Of a DNA stretch of 64,000 bases, positions 17,103 to 26,360 are shown one piece after another. Below the pieces are notes generated by a model. That model was not told the DNA's origin. It worked only from the letters and a program-made list of their open reading frames with translations, and did not search any database. Positions within the stretch are counted from its first letter, which is position 1, and the number at the start of each line of letters is the position of its first letter. The translations under genes were made by a program, and so were the position numbers. Source of the stretch: Kuenenia sp039794105 (GTDB taxonomy: Bacteria > Planctomycetota > Brocadiia > Brocadiales > Brocadiaceae); assembly GCF_039794105.1 (NCBI RefSeq), contig NZ_JBDIWA010000001.1, positions 62,001 through 126,000 on the forward strand. The letters are read 5' to 3'.

Positions 17103-19331
17103 TTATACAGAAAGGGTTCTGGCAATCTTTTGTATTTCGTATGCCTCAACGATATCACCGACTTTGATATCATTGAAATTGGCTATTTTTAAACCACACT
17201 CGAATCCAGCTTTCACCTCTCTTACATCATCTTTCATGACTTTTAATGACTCTAACTTTCCATCATAAATAATAATATTTTCCCGAATCAAACGAACAAG
17301 TGAATTTCTTGTAATTTTACCAGATTTTACGTAACATCCTGCAACATTACCGTATTTGGAAATATTGTACACCTGCCTGATTTCAACATAACCTAATGCC
17401 ACTTCCTTTTTTTCAGGTTCCAGCATTCCTTCCATTGCAGCCTTTATTTCGTTAGTTGCATCATAAATAATCTTATAAAGCCTGATCTCCACGCCTTTTT
17501 CCTCTGCAAGTAAACGCGCCTTTTCTTCTGCGGTTACATAAAAACCGATAATTAGCGCATCAGATGCGTCTGCGAGAAGTACATCAGACTCTGTAATGCC
17601 GCCAACAGCACTATGTAAAATCCTCACCTTAATTTCACTCGTAGACAGCGCATCCAGAGCCTTCTTTAATACTTCAACAGAGCCTTTGTAATCGGCCTTT
17701 AAGATTATTTTGATTTCTTTCACATTGCCATCTGCAATCATGGAATAAAGATTATCCAGGGTAATATGCTGATGTTTTGCAAGCGAAGTTTCCCTGTCTT
17801 TATTTTTTCTCTCCACGGCAATTTCTCTGGCTTTTTGTATATCACTCACCACATAAAACTTATCTCCCGCCTCTGGGATATCAGAAAAATCAGAAATTGA
17901 AACCGGTGATGCCGGGCCTGCTTCTTTTATCTCTTTCCCTTTATCATCAATTAACAGGCGTGCCCTACCATATGTTCTTCCACAAAGAATAATATCGCCC
18001 TGACGCAAAGTTCCGTCTTGAATGATTACATTCGCAACAACACCTCTACCCTCACTAAGATGGGCCTCCAGGACAACCCCCCTTGCAGGATTCTTTGGTA
18101 TAGCTTTTAGTTCAAGTATTTCTGATTCCAACCAAAGCAATTCAAATAATGTATCAATCCCTGCTCCAGTTATTGCAGAAGTCTCTACAAATGGGGTTTT
18201 TCCACTCCATTCTTCGGGTATCAAATCTAAATTAGCAAGCTGTTGCTTAACTCGCAAAGTATTTGCACCTGGCTTATCAATTTTATTAATTGCAACAATT
18301 ATTGGTACATTGGCAGCCTTAGCATGATTAATGGCCTCTTCTGTCTGGGGCATTACTCCATCATCTGCGGCAACCACAAGGACAACTACGTCTGTAACAT
18401 TTGCACCTCTTGCCCTCATGGCGGTAAAAGCCTCGTGTCCTGGCGTATCGAGAAACACAACGTGTTTGCCATTTGTTTCCACTTTGTTCGCTCCTATATG
18501 TTGCGTAATTCCGCCTACCTCTCCTTCTGCAACTTTAGTCTTGCGAATACAATCAAGTAACGATGTTTTTCCGTGGTCAACATGTCCCAAAAAGGTAACT
18601 ATTGGTGCACGAAGTACTTTGTCTTCCTCTCTTACAGAGACTTGATCCGCAACGAAATCGTATTCTTCCGAAGCCTCTTTTTTCTTAATTTCTATTTCTA
18701 CGTTATACTCCAGACCTAATAATTGTACTATTTCTTCGCTTAAGATTTGATTTATTGTTGCGCGTACATTATGCTCAAGCAACAATTTGGTTATAATTTC
18801 ATTTGCACGAATTCCTAATTTAGAAGATATATCCTTTACCGTAATTGGCGTTTCCATAATCACGCGCGATTCTCGTTCTTTAACGACAGGTTTTTTAACT
18901 TCTATATATCTTTCCCGCCATCCCTTGTTTTTTTGATGTGAAGGGCCGCCAACCTGCTTCTTCTTCCAAAATACTTTTGAAGGTGCAACTTTCGTTGATT
19001 GCTTTTGCCGGGGAGTGCTTTTGTGAAATCTAACAATTTTATCCGGTTGAATAGATTTGATTTCTTTATCTTCCTGCGATATGGTCTTATCTTCTCGTTT
19101 TTGTTCTTTTACATCAACCTTAATGGCCTCTTTCACTTTAAGTTCCTTTTTTGTAGCCGAATCATTTGGAGTTCGCCTGAACAGTTTTTTTAGCATTTCA
19201 ACTTGTTCGGGATCAAGGGTGTTCGCATGGTGTTTGATATGCGTTAACCCTTTCTCATGGCATTTATCAATTAAGTTATTACTTTTAATGCCTAACTCTT
19301 TTGCAAGCGAACTAATTCTAACTTTTCCCAT
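17103..19331 (-). CDS. infB: Translation initiation factor IF-2
   Basis: This GTPase places initiator tRNA on the 30S subunit. The 742-residue protein has two IF2_N-type helical domains (about residues 1-50 and 160-215) separated by a charged linker. The G domain has GHVDHGKT, DTPGHEAF and NKID, and the C-terminal domains II-IV follow. The linker is rather short compared with enterobacterial IF-2. It follows nusA after 46 bp. A 291-bp gap with no supported gene separates it from ylxP, so a second promoter there is possible. Confidence 0.96.
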   Translation of the reverse strand: MGKVRISSLAKELGIKSNNLIDKCHEKGLTHIKHHANTLDPEQVEMLKKLFRRTPNDSATKKELKVKEAIKVDVKEQKREDKTISQEDKEIKSIQPDKIVRFHKSTPRQKQSTKVAPSKVFWKKKQVGGPSHQKNKGWRERYIEVKKPVVKERESRVIMETPITVKDISSKLGIRANEIITKLLLEHNVRATINQILSEEIVQLLGLEYNVEIEIKKKEASEEYDFVADQVSVREEDKVLRAPIVTFLGHVDHGKTSLLDCIRKTKVAEGEVGGITQHIGANKVETNGKHVVFLDTPGHEAFTAMRARGANVTDVVVLVVAADDGVMPQTEEAINHAKAANVPIIVAINKIDKPGANTLRVKQQLANLDLIPEEWSGKTPFVETSAITGAGIDTLFELLWLESEILELKAIPKNPARGVVLEAHLSEGRGVVANVIIQDGTLRQGDIILCGRTYGRARLLIDDKGKEIKEAGPASPVSISDFSDIPEAGDKFYVVSDIQKAREIAVERKNKDRETSLAKHQHITLDNLYSMIADGNVKEIKIILKADYKGSVEVLKKALDALSTSEIKVRILHSAVGGITESDVLLADASDALIIGFYVTAEEKARLLAEEKGVEIRLYKIIYDATNEIKAAMEGMLEPEKKEVALGYVEIRQVYNISKYGNVAGCYVKSGKITRNSLVRLIRENIIIYDGKLESLKVMKDDVREVKAGFECGLKIANFNDIKVGDIVEAYEIQKIARTLSV

Positions 19332-19377
19332 TTAAATTCCCAAAAACAATTACCCAAAAAATAAATTTATTTCCTCA

Positions 19378-20451
19378 TTAACTCTTTGATTCGACATTGT
19401 CGTTATATTCAGAATTAGCGGCAGCAACATTTTTCCCCGCGAGGTCATTAGCAGAAACATCATTTATGTCGGCAACTTCTGCAAGTTCAACATCGCCGGC
19501 TTTTTGCCTTTTTTCAAATTCTGCGTCGGTAATGATATCAATATTCCATTCAGTCAGCCTTGAAGCAAGGCGCACATTTTGCCCCCTTTTCCCAATAGCC
19601 AAAGAAAGCTGATCATTTGGAACAACGATTGTAGCCGTTCGATTTTCGGGAGATAAAATTATTCCCGAAACTTCCGCTGGTTTCAAAGCATTGGGTAATA
19701 ACAATTCCGGCTCCTCGCTCCACCGGATAATATCAATTTTTTCACCATTCAACTCATCAACAATATTCTTGATACGGGACCCGCGCATTCCAACACATGC
19801 GCCTACACAATCGACATTCTCATCACTTGAAGCAACGGCAATCTTTGTCCTCTGGCCTGCTTCTCTTGCCAGAGCTTTAATTTCGATAGTATTTTCAGCA
19901 ATTTCCGGCACTTCTAATTCAAAAAGCTTTCGAACAAAATCGGGATGAGTTCTCGACAGTGTTATTTTTACACGTGTTCCCATTTTTTTTACATCAAGAA
20001 TAACTGCCCGAACTCGTTCTCCTATGGTATAATGTTCATTGGCCGTTTGTTCCGATTTTTGCAAAACACCTTCTGTTTTGCCTAAATTTACAATCATAGT
20101 AGCCCCTTCGAACCTTTGCACCTTACCGCTAACAATTACCCCTTTCCTCTTGCAAAAATCTTCGAAAATCACATCCCTCTCCGCCTCCCTAATCTTTTGA
20201 ATAATGACCTGCTTGGCTGTTTGTGCAGTGATCCTACCTAATTCAGAAGGGTCTATTTTGCGGTCTCCTTCCATAGCCACTATTTCTCCTGTTTTTCTAT
20301 CTATCTGTATGGAAACGGCTTCTTGTGACCTGAAATGCTTCTTCGCGGCGGTAATTAAAGCAGCTTCAATGCCCTGGAACACTACTTCCTTGGCAATTTC
20401 CTTGTCTCTATGCAAACTATCCACTAAACGGAGTAAATTTTCTTTGTCCAT
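19378..20451 (-). CDS. nusA: Transcription termination/antitermination factor NusA
   Basis: This 357-residue protein has the NusA N-terminal RNA polymerase-binding domain, an S1 domain (VIVSGKVQRFEGATMIVNLG) and tandem KH domains with GACVGMRGSRIKNIVDELNG and AIGKRGQNVRLASRLTEWNI. It ends with a short acidic tail and lacks the C-terminal acidic repeats of E. coli NusA, as is usual outside proteobacteria. It is the first gene of the nusA-infB-ylxP-rbfA-hisG operon. Confidence 0.95.
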   Translation of the reverse strand: MDKENLLRLVDSLHRDKEIAKEVVFQGIEAALITAAKKHFRSQEAVSIQIDRKTGEIVAMEGDRKIDPSELGRITAQTAKQVIIQKIREAERDVIFEDFCKRKGVIVSGKVQRFEGATMIVNLGKTEGVLQKSEQTANEHYTIGERVRAVILDVKKMGTRVKITLSRTHPDFVRKLFELEVPEIAENTIEIKALAREAGQRTKIAVASSDENVDCVGACVGMRGSRIKNIVDELNGEKIDIIRWSEEPELLLPNALKPAEVSGIILSPENRTATIVVPNDQLSLAIGKRGQNVRLASRLTEWNIDIITDAEFEKRQKAGDVELAEVADINDVSANDLAGKNVAAANSEYNDNVESKS

Positions 20452-20567
20452 ACCATTTTATCTAAAATGAAATTTAGAAAATAATCAATAATAAATACTG
20501 ATCATTAGATGCAAATTTTTTTTATAAAGTATATTTAGACACAAAAAACATTAAATACTTAACATTG

Positions 20568-20597
20568 TTGACACAATATATTTCTAATTGGTATATT
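20568..20597 (+). promoter_or_regulatory. Sigma-70-like promoter reading toward the 45-aa ORF
   Basis: A perfect -35 TTGACA (20568-20573) is followed after 18 bp by TATATT (20592-20597). Transcription would start near 20604 and run toward the small ORF at 20700. No other plus-strand gene begins before trpG. Confidence 0.5.
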
Positions 20598-20699
20598 TTT
20601 ACTTTGTCAATGCGAAACCGTTAAGAAATATGCATAGTCCAAAAATTATTAACTATAAATTTCTCAATCTTCTTATATAATCTACACAAGGGCATAATC

Positions 20700-20837
20700 A
20701 TGGATATTAAAAAAAAAAGTGGGTATAACCCACTTTTATCTGAAGCTGTTTTCCTATTTACGACCCTTAGTAAGCCTGAAACAGCGAAACTACAGCAACC
20801 TATGAAAGCATACATTAATATATTGCAACGTCTATAA
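20700..20837 (+). CDS. Possible 45-residue protein, unrecognised
   Basis: The frame runs from an ATG with a fair ribosome binding site (AAGGG, 7-nt spacing) to a TAA. The peptide starts MDIKKKSGYNPLLSEAVFLF and ends KAYINILQRL. It has a balanced amino acid mix and no transmembrane segment. A good promoter lies upstream at 20568. The opposite strand carries an equally good promoter and a terminator that bound an RNA almost exactly antisense to this frame, so the ORF may be the chance complement of a structured RNA. I do not recognise a family. Confidence 0.3.
   Translation: MDIKKKSGYNPLLSEAVFLFTTLSKPETAKLQQPMKAYINILQRL
20709..20737 (-). terminator. Strong intrinsic terminator, possibly bidirectional
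   Basis: AAAAGTGGGT (20715-20724) and ACCCACTTTT (20728-20737) pair perfectly across a 3-nt loop. Read on the minus strand it is followed by about ten T. Read on the plus strand only TTTT follows. Confidence 0.75.
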
Positions 20838-20838
20838 T
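20709..20838 (-). ncRNA. Candidate small RNA with its own promoter and terminator
   Basis: On the minus strand a promoter at 20845-20872 would start a transcript near 20838. The transcript contains a 7-bp stem (GCTGTTT/AAACAGC, 20745-20751 with 20079+700-20785) enclosing a 27-nt loop, that is arms at 20745-20751 and 20779-20785. It ends in a 10-bp hairpin followed by about ten U. Length is about 130 nt. It does not match 6S RNA, SRP RNA, tmRNA or any riboswitch I can recall. It could be a stand-alone sRNA, an antisense RNA to the 45-aa ORF, or an attenuated leader of nusA, which starts 260 bp further on. Confidence 0.45.
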
Positions 20839-20844
20839 TTTTAA

Positions 20845-20872
20845 ATTGTAACAAAAAATGTCATATTGTCAA
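20845..20872 (-). promoter_or_regulatory. Sigma-70-like promoter of the candidate small RNA
   Basis: On the minus strand TTGACA (20872-20867) and TACAAT (20850-20845) are 16 bp apart. Both hexamers are at or near consensus. Confidence 0.55.
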
Positions 20873-20996
20873 GTTGTTTTTGCATTTGCAGCGTTAACTG
20901 CATGTATTATCTAATCGCTTATTTAAACTGTACTTAAAAACTTTTTTGCTATTCAATAATTCCTTTTATAGTATCAGTCTGAGGGCAAAGGAAATC

Positions 20997-21560
20997 ATGG
21001 TCATCATTGTTGATAATTACGACTCTTTCACCTATAATCTCGTACAGCAAATAGGTGCGTTTGGCGAAAAAATGGAAGTTTTTAGAAACGATAAAATAAG
21101 TCTTGATAAGATCGAAAAAGAAAACCCATCTCATATTATTATTTCACCTGGACCATGCACTCCTAAAGAAGCGGGTATATCAAATGATATCATACGGTAT
21201 TTCTCTGGTAAAATACCTATATTGGGGGTTTGTTTAGGGCATCAATGCATCGCTTATACATATGGTGCGGATATTATTCGCGCGCGAAGGCTTATGCATG
21301 GAAAGACCTCAATGATCATCCATGATGGCAAGACTATTTATAAGGGACTTTCCAATCCATTTGTGGCCACACGTTATCACTCGCTCATTGTGAAAGAAGA
21401 TTCTCTGCCGGATTGCTTTGAAATTACTGCAAGAGCCGACAATGATGAAATTATGGGGATTCGGCATAAGGTTCATTTGCTGGAAGGGGTACAGTTCCAT
21501 CCGGAATCTTTCCTCACCGAAGAAGGTCCAAAGCTTCTTAAGAACTTTTTAATGCTTTAA
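20997..21560 (+). CDS. trpG: Anthranilate/aminodeoxychorismate synthase glutamine amidotransferase subunit
   Basis: This class I glutamine amidotransferase releases ammonia from glutamine for anthranilate or aminodeoxychorismate synthesis. From the ATG at 20997 (ribosome binding site AAAGGAA) the protein has 187 residues and starts MVIIVDNYDSFTYNLVQ. It has the oxyanion motif SPGPCTPKEAG, the nucleophile GVCLGHQ and the catalytic HPES. An upstream in-frame ATG at 20946 is less likely. trpG and pabA cannot be told apart by sequence alone, and no trpE or pabB is nearby. Confidence 0.9.
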   Translation: MVIIVDNYDSFTYNLVQQIGAFGEKMEVFRNDKISLDKIEKENPSHIIISPGPCTPKEAGISNDIIRYFSGKIPILGVCLGHQCIAYTYGADIIRARRLMHGKTSMIIHDGKTIYKGLSNPFVATRYHSLIVKEDSLPDCFEITARADNDEIMGIRHKVHLLEGVQFHPESFLTEEGPKLLKNFLML

Positions 21561-21598
21561 TTATTTACATCTATTTCTGTTATTTAAGGACATTCGAT

Positions 21599-22567
21599 GT
21601 GGCGACAGCAATAAACCGTAAAGCAAATTTTTCAGATAAATTAATAACTGCCATACAGAAAAAAAATTGTTGTGTGGTGGTAGGATTAGACCCTCACTTT
21701 GACCTCATACCCGAGTCTATTAAGCAGCAATTTTCAAAATTGCAGGATGACATGCTTAAATATGCAGCAAACGTTATTCTGGAGTTTAATAAACAAGTCA
21801 TTGACACGCTGGAACATCTGGTGGGTATTGTAAAGCTGCAAATTGCATTTTATGAGCTTTATGGCTGGCAAGGTATTTGGTCATACGCAGAAACAATTCA
21901 TTATGCAAAGCAAAAGGGGCTTATTGTCATTGGCGATGTTAAAAGAGGCGATGTTCCCAATACGGCTGCTGCATATGCGAATGCTCATATTGGACAGGTT
22001 TCGATAAACAACAGCACCCAAATTGCCTTCCAATCGGACGCCATCACGGTTAATCCTTTGTTGGGAATGGATAGTATACTCCCTTTTATAAAAAACGCGG
22101 AAACATACGATAAAGGCATATTTGTACTGGCAAAAACCTCCAATCCTTCCTCTGTTGAATTTCAAGATCTTTTGTGTGGCACAAAAAAACTGCATCAAAT
22201 AATTGCAGAAAAAATTCATATATGGGGAAGCCGGTCAATTGGAACATATGGTTATAGTGCAGTCGGCGCTGTTGTCGGCGCCACATACCCTGAAGATATT
22301 TTGATATTGCGGAAAACAATGCCTAATGCTTACTTGCTTATTCCAGGCTATGGAGCCCAGGGCGCGACAGCGGAAGATATAAAAAATTGTTTCAATTCAG
22401 ACGGCTATGGGGCAATTATCAATGCTTCCCGTTCCATCCTCTATGCATATAATAACCGAAGTTGGAAAGATAAATATGGCGCACATACATGGAAAGAAGC
22501 AGCACAGAATGCCGTAATGAATATGAAGGAGGATTTAAATAAGTGCATACCCTCCCAAACACGGTGA
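21599..22567 (+). CDS. pyrF: Orotidine 5'-phosphate decarboxylase, type 2
   Basis: PyrF converts OMP to UMP in the last step of pyrimidine synthesis. The 322-residue length and the motifs GLDPHFDLIPESI, VIGDVKRGDVPNTAAAYA (catalytic Lys/Asp) and GAVVGATYPED mark the longer subfamily 2. It starts with GTG at 21599, preceded by AAGGA at suitable distance. It lies 38 bp after trpG, so the two are probably cotranscribed. Confidence 0.94.
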   Translation: MATAINRKANFSDKLITAIQKKNCCVVVGLDPHFDLIPESIKQQFSKLQDDMLKYAANVILEFNKQVIDTLEHLVGIVKLQIAFYELYGWQGIWSYAETIHYAKQKGLIVIGDVKRGDVPNTAAAYANAHIGQVSINNSTQIAFQSDAITVNPLLGMDSILPFIKNAETYDKGIFVLAKTSNPSSVEFQDLLCGTKKLHQIIAEKIHIWGSRSIGTYGYSAVGAVVGATYPEDILILRKTMPNAYLLIPGYGAQGATAEDIKNCFNSDGYGAIINASRSILYAYNNRSWKDKYGAHTWKEAAQNAVMNMKEDLNKCIPSQTR

Positions 22568-22704
22568 ATATTGTTTTTTTCTACACATCCCTCAGAGAAT
22601 AATTTTTAAAAAAATGAAAAATCAGGAACATAAGTTTGATATTACTGGTTTTAGGTTGCTTTAAGACGGATTCGGTTTGCTAATGCTCGTTAGAGGAGAA
22701 AGAC

Positions 22705-23265
22705 ATGGCGATAAAAGCAGGTACATATTCTTTTGATGAAAATACAGGCAAAATACAAGTTTATACTTTTAAGGAAGGAATGTTAAGCGCCGTTGCGCAT
22801 GATTTATTGCTGGATGTAACTCGTTTCAAAGTTGATTTAAATATTCCCTCCGATGACCTTTCCTCCGCAACAATAAATGCGACAATACCGGCAAATGCAT
22901 TAAAAGTAGTCTGTGCGATGAAGGATGGCCAACAACAAAATGATACATTAAAAGAAAAGGATAAATCGGAAATTGAAGAAGCTACAACTAATGATGTGCT
23001 TCATTCAAAAAAATATCCCACAATAAGCTTCCAATCTACGGGTGTTGGTGAAAACAATGCCGGTTACCATATCACGGGAAAATTAACCTTGCATGGAGTT
23101 ACGAATACTATCGAATTTGACTGCGAATTAACAGGGGAAAACACACTGAAAGGGTCTGTTGATTTGCTGCAAAAAGAGTATGGCATAAAACCCTACAAGG
23201 CATTACTTGGCGCTTTGAAAGTAAAGAATAATATCACCGTCGCATTTTCGTTTCCTTTAAAATAA
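22705..23265 (+). CDS. YceI-family protein
   Basis: This 186-residue protein has the YceI lipocalin-like pattern: GTYSFDENTGKIQVYTFKEG, AHDLLLDVTRFKVDL, and near the end FQSTGVGENNAGYHITGKLT followed by LHGVTNTIEFD. YceI proteins bind isoprenoid or amphiphilic lipids in a beta-barrel. Most carry a signal peptide but this one does not, so it is probably cytoplasmic. The start is supported by a GAGGAG ribosome binding site. Confidence 0.88.
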   Translation: MAIKAGTYSFDENTGKIQVYTFKEGMLSAVAHDLLLDVTRFKVDLNIPSDDLSSATINATIPANALKVVCAMKDGQQQNDTLKEKDKSEIEEATTNDVLHSKKYPTISFQSTGVGENNAGYHITGKLTLHGVTNTIEFDCELTGENTLKGSVDLLQKEYGIKPYKALLGALKVKNNITVAFSFPLK

Positions 23266-23519
23266 GTTTCAAAGGTAATATCGCTTATGATAAAATTTAA
23301 TTTTTATTTTTAAAAATTTAGCGTTGATTTGCAAGCATAAATAAATAAAATGAACGCTTTTTATGAAAAGGCAATAAAAACAACCATATCCTTCTCCGAA
23401 AGCTGCGGCAGTGATTATTTTGTGAAACAATCTTATGCATCGCACATAACATGAAGGACTAAAAATTATTAGACAGGATCTCATAATAGTACTTCCGGAA
23501 AGACAAAGGAAAATAAAGA

Positions 23520-24008
23520 ATGGAAAAGAGCAGAAGAAGTTTTTTGAAGATTATTTCGAATATTTTGGGCGGAACACTTGCGGCAGGCATATTAGCCCCG
23601 ATAATAGGATTGATAATCCATCCCTGGCTGAAAGAAACCGTCTATGGGACTGAAGATTTCATCGGTATTGGCAAGCTCGATGACTTTCCCGTCGGTCTCC
23701 CTAAAAAAGTGACTGTTACATCTTCGAAGATGGATGCGTGGAATATTTTTGAAGGATTGGTGATGGGTTCTGTATGGGTTATAAGGCAAAGAGATGATTC
23801 ATTAAAAGTGTTTTCAACAAATTGCCCTCACCTTGGCTGTGGTATAGACTGGGTAAATGATGTTTCCAGTTTTTTGTGTCCATGTCATGAGGGCGTTTTC
23901 GATGTAAATGGCAAAACAATATCCGGGCCTGCTCCTCGTGATATGTACAGTTATCGGACAAAAGTTGAAAACAATACTGTTTTTGTTGATTATAAAAATA
24001 TAACCTAA
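23520..24008 (+). CDS. Rieske iron-sulfur protein of a bc1-type complex
   Basis: This 162-residue protein carries the [2Fe-2S] cluster of a quinol:cytochrome c oxidoreductase. The ligand motifs are CPHLGC and CPCHEG. The N-terminus has a twin-arginine motif (SRRSFLK) before a single transmembrane helix (about residues 15-33), consistent with Tat export of the folded protein. It is followed after 28 bp by the fused cytochrome b/c gene. In anammox bacteria bc1-type complexes on the anammoxosome membrane build proton motive force. Confidence 0.94.
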   Translation: MEKSRRSFLKIISNILGGTLAAGILAPIIGLIIHPWLKETVYGTEDFIGIGKLDDFPVGLPKKVTVTSSKMDAWNIFEGLVMGSVWVIRQRDDSLKVFSTNCPHLGCGIDWVNDVSSFLCPCHEGVFDVNGKTISGPAPRDMYSYRTKVENNTVFVDYKNIT

Positions 24009-24036
24009 GGTATTTAATATAAGGCAAAACCCCATT

Positions 24037-25929
24037 ATGGCAAATAAACTTTACGAATGGATTGATAACAGAACCGGCTTAAACAAGTTGCTTAAAACCG
24101 CCCTGGATGAGCCTGTGCATGGCGGCGCACGGTGGACATATGTTTTTGGCAGTGGATTAATATTCCTTTTCATGCTTCAGGCGATAACCGGTATAGTAAT
24201 GGCCAGTTTTTATTCTCCTTCTTCGACGACAGCGTGGGGAAGCGTTTACTATATACAGGAACAAACCTCCTTTGGCTGGTTTGTAAGAGGCGTCCACCAT
24301 TTTGGTTCAAGCGCAATGATGATTTTAGCTATTGTGCATTTCTTCCAGGTGTTTATTTACGGTGCATATAAAAAACCACGCGAACTTAACTGGATTACAG
24401 GGGTCTTTCTTCTTATCTTTCTCATGGGATTTGGGTTGACAGGATATCTTTTGCCATGGGATCAAAAAGGATACTGGGCCACGCAGGTTGCTACCAATAT
24501 CATGGGAACTATCCCTGTAATTGGCGAGTACATTAAAGTGCTGCACCAAGGCGGATCTGATTATGGTAATTTCACCCTTACACGGTTTTTTACCCTTCAT
24601 GTATTCATATTGCCCATTTCGCTGGTATTTTTTCTTTTTGTCCATGTTGCTCTGTTTCGCAAGCATGGTGTGACTCCCCATTGGAAAATAAGTGAAAAGC
24701 TGCTTAAGGAGCGGGTTGACCCTTTTTGGCCCGATCAGGTATTTAAAGATATTGTCTTTGCCATGATCATTTATGCTGTTCTCGCAGTATGGGTTTTTTG
24801 GAAAGGCGGGGCCGAACTCCAGGCGCCGGCGGACCCGGCATCTAATTATCTTGCCAGACCGGAATGGTATTTTCTCTTCTTATTTCAACTATTAAAATAT
24901 TGCCAGGGTAATCTCTTGATTGTAGGCACCGTTATTATACCCATGATTGGCTTGATCTTTCTCCTTGTTTTGCCATTCATAGATAGAACACCTTCAAATT
25001 CTCCCGCCAAAAGGATTCCTTTCTTCGCAACGGTCTCTTCGGGGATGGCAGGGGCAATTGCATTGACCGTTCTTGCAATGCATCATGATGCACATGATAT
25101 TCATATTATTCATCAGCGCGAAGACGCTGAAATTCAGGCCGCACGGGCGGTTGTTCTCGCTAAAAAAGGCATTCATCCTGAAGGTGGAATGTCTATTTTC
25201 CTGAATGACCCTGTTTATTTAGGTGAAAAAATTTTTAAACAAAATTGTAATGGATGCCACAAGTTAAAAGGAATAGGGGGAGACAATGCCCCTGATTTTA
25301 CCAACTTTGGATCAAGGGAGTGGCTGTTTGGATTACTCAAAAATCCCAAAGATAAAAAATATTTTGGAGAGTCCGGTGTGATGTCGGCGGTAAAACTCCC
25401 GGAAGAGTCATTGTGGGACATTACAGAGTTTTTATTAAGCCAATCGGGAAATTTACTCAATACAAACACAGATAGCCTTGAAAGAGGCAGAGAATTAACC
25501 CTTAAAGGCAATTGCGCTATCTGCCATCCTATAGGCGATAAAAATGCAATAAAGATTGCGCCTAATTTAACCGATTACTTATCGGAAGAGTGGTTAAAGG
25601 ATTTCATTAAAAACCCGGACGATAAAAAATTCTATGGGACAAAAAATAAAATGCCTGGATACGAAGGAAAACTTAGCGTCAACGAATTGGACGCCTTGGT
25701 TAAATATCTTATTTCTTTATCAAAAGACCGTCTTCTCATTTCGGAATGTATGCAACATGAAAAAAGACTAATGGTATCCGAAAATTTGAAGCAAACGTGC
25801 AGCAAACAACCCAATTCCTTTGATTCAAAAATGCAGGAATCCATGAAAAATGTTAGTGCGGTTTATTCTTTAACACCAAGTATACAATTTGGTATATTAA
25901 CCGAAAAATACCTGTTTGCTTCGAAATAA
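24037..25929 (+). CDS. Cytochrome b fused to a C-terminal diheme cytochrome c
   Basis: Residues 1-330 form a full cytochrome b (b6 plus subunit IV). They contain the heme-ligand His pairs in HHFGSSAMMILAIVHF and FFTLHVFILPISLVFFLFVH, and the quinol-site motif PEWY. A further transmembrane helix follows. The exported part has two c-type heme motifs, CNGCH (about residue 406) and CAICH (about residue 493), with likely Met ligands downstream. The last 60 residues match nothing I know. With the Rieske protein it forms a two-gene bc1 complex in which the c subunit is covalently part of cytochrome b. Confidence 0.93.
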   Translation: MANKLYEWIDNRTGLNKLLKTALDEPVHGGARWTYVFGSGLIFLFMLQAITGIVMASFYSPSSTTAWGSVYYIQEQTSFGWFVRGVHHFGSSAMMILAIVHFFQVFIYGAYKKPRELNWITGVFLLIFLMGFGLTGYLLPWDQKGYWATQVATNIMGTIPVIGEYIKVLHQGGSDYGNFTLTRFFTLHVFILPISLVFFLFVHVALFRKHGVTPHWKISEKLLKERVDPFWPDQVFKDIVFAMIIYAVLAVWVFWKGGAELQAPADPASNYLARPEWYFLFLFQLLKYCQGNLLIVGTVIIPMIGLIFLLVLPFIDRTPSNSPAKRIPFFATVSSGMAGAIALTVLAMHHDAHDIHIIHQREDAEIQAARAVVLAKKGIHPEGGMSIFLNDPVYLGEKIFKQNCNGCHKLKGIGGDNAPDFTNFGSREWLFGLLKNPKDKKYFGESGVMSAVKLPEESLWDITEFLLSQSGNLLNTNTDSLERGRELTLKGNCAICHPIGDKNAIKIAPNLTDYLSEEWLKDFIKNPDDKKFYGTKNKMPGYEGKLSVNELDALVKYLISLSKDRLLISECMQHEKRLMVSENLKQTCSKQPNSFDSKMQESMKNVSAVYSLTPSIQFGILTEKYLFASK

Positions 25930-26162
25930 GTGGTATATTTTGCTAAACGCTGTAATTACTTATAGTCGCTAAGAATTAATAAATATTTCTTGCCTAATCT
26001 TCTTCTTAATGATACGATTAGCCTCTTTGCCGATCTGAAAATTGATTTGCCACTGAACCTGTTCGAATTATGCAGTGCTTGTTGTAAACTTTCCAGACCA
26101 ATGATACAACAATTAGTGTTTAATACGATCGGCAGTATTGGTAGAAATTATGAGAACTTATC

Positions 26163-26235
26163 GGCGGCATCGCCAAGTGGACTAAGGCCACGGTTTGCAA
26201 AACCGTTATCCTGGGTTCGAATCCCAGTGCCGCCT
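26163..26235 (+). tRNA. tRNA-Cys (GCA)
   Basis: The acceptor GGCGGCA/TGCCGCC with discriminator T and the anticodon stem ACGGT/ACCGT with loop TTGCAAA (anticodon GCA) are clear. The T-arm is CTGGG-TTCGAAT-CCCAG. CCA is not encoded. A T-run follows immediately. Confidence 0.96.
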
Positions 26236-26360
26236 TTTTTTATATCTTGAAACAAGAAGCACCCCTGCAAACTCTTCGCTTTTCAAGACATTCATTTAAC
26301 CCTCGAATTCCAGCGTTTGTAATAGTTACACGGAAAACAAACGCTCACATACATATTACA

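Noticed and set aside
20621..20854. 77-codon minus-strand frame across the sRNA locus
   Set aside because: It runs through the strong terminator hairpin and the promoter region, with a composition that does not look like protein. The sRNA and the plus-strand 45-mer explain the region better.
20452..20945. Riboswitch or known housekeeping RNA in the nusA upstream region
   Set aside because: I compared it from memory with 6S, SRP, tmRNA, cyclic di-GMP, preQ1, fluoride and cobalamin elements and found no matching core. It is reported only as an unclassified candidate sRNA.
25990..26250. 86-codon plus-strand frame upstream of and through tRNA-Cys
   Set aside because: Its 3' third is the tRNA gene, and it has no ribosome binding site or family match.
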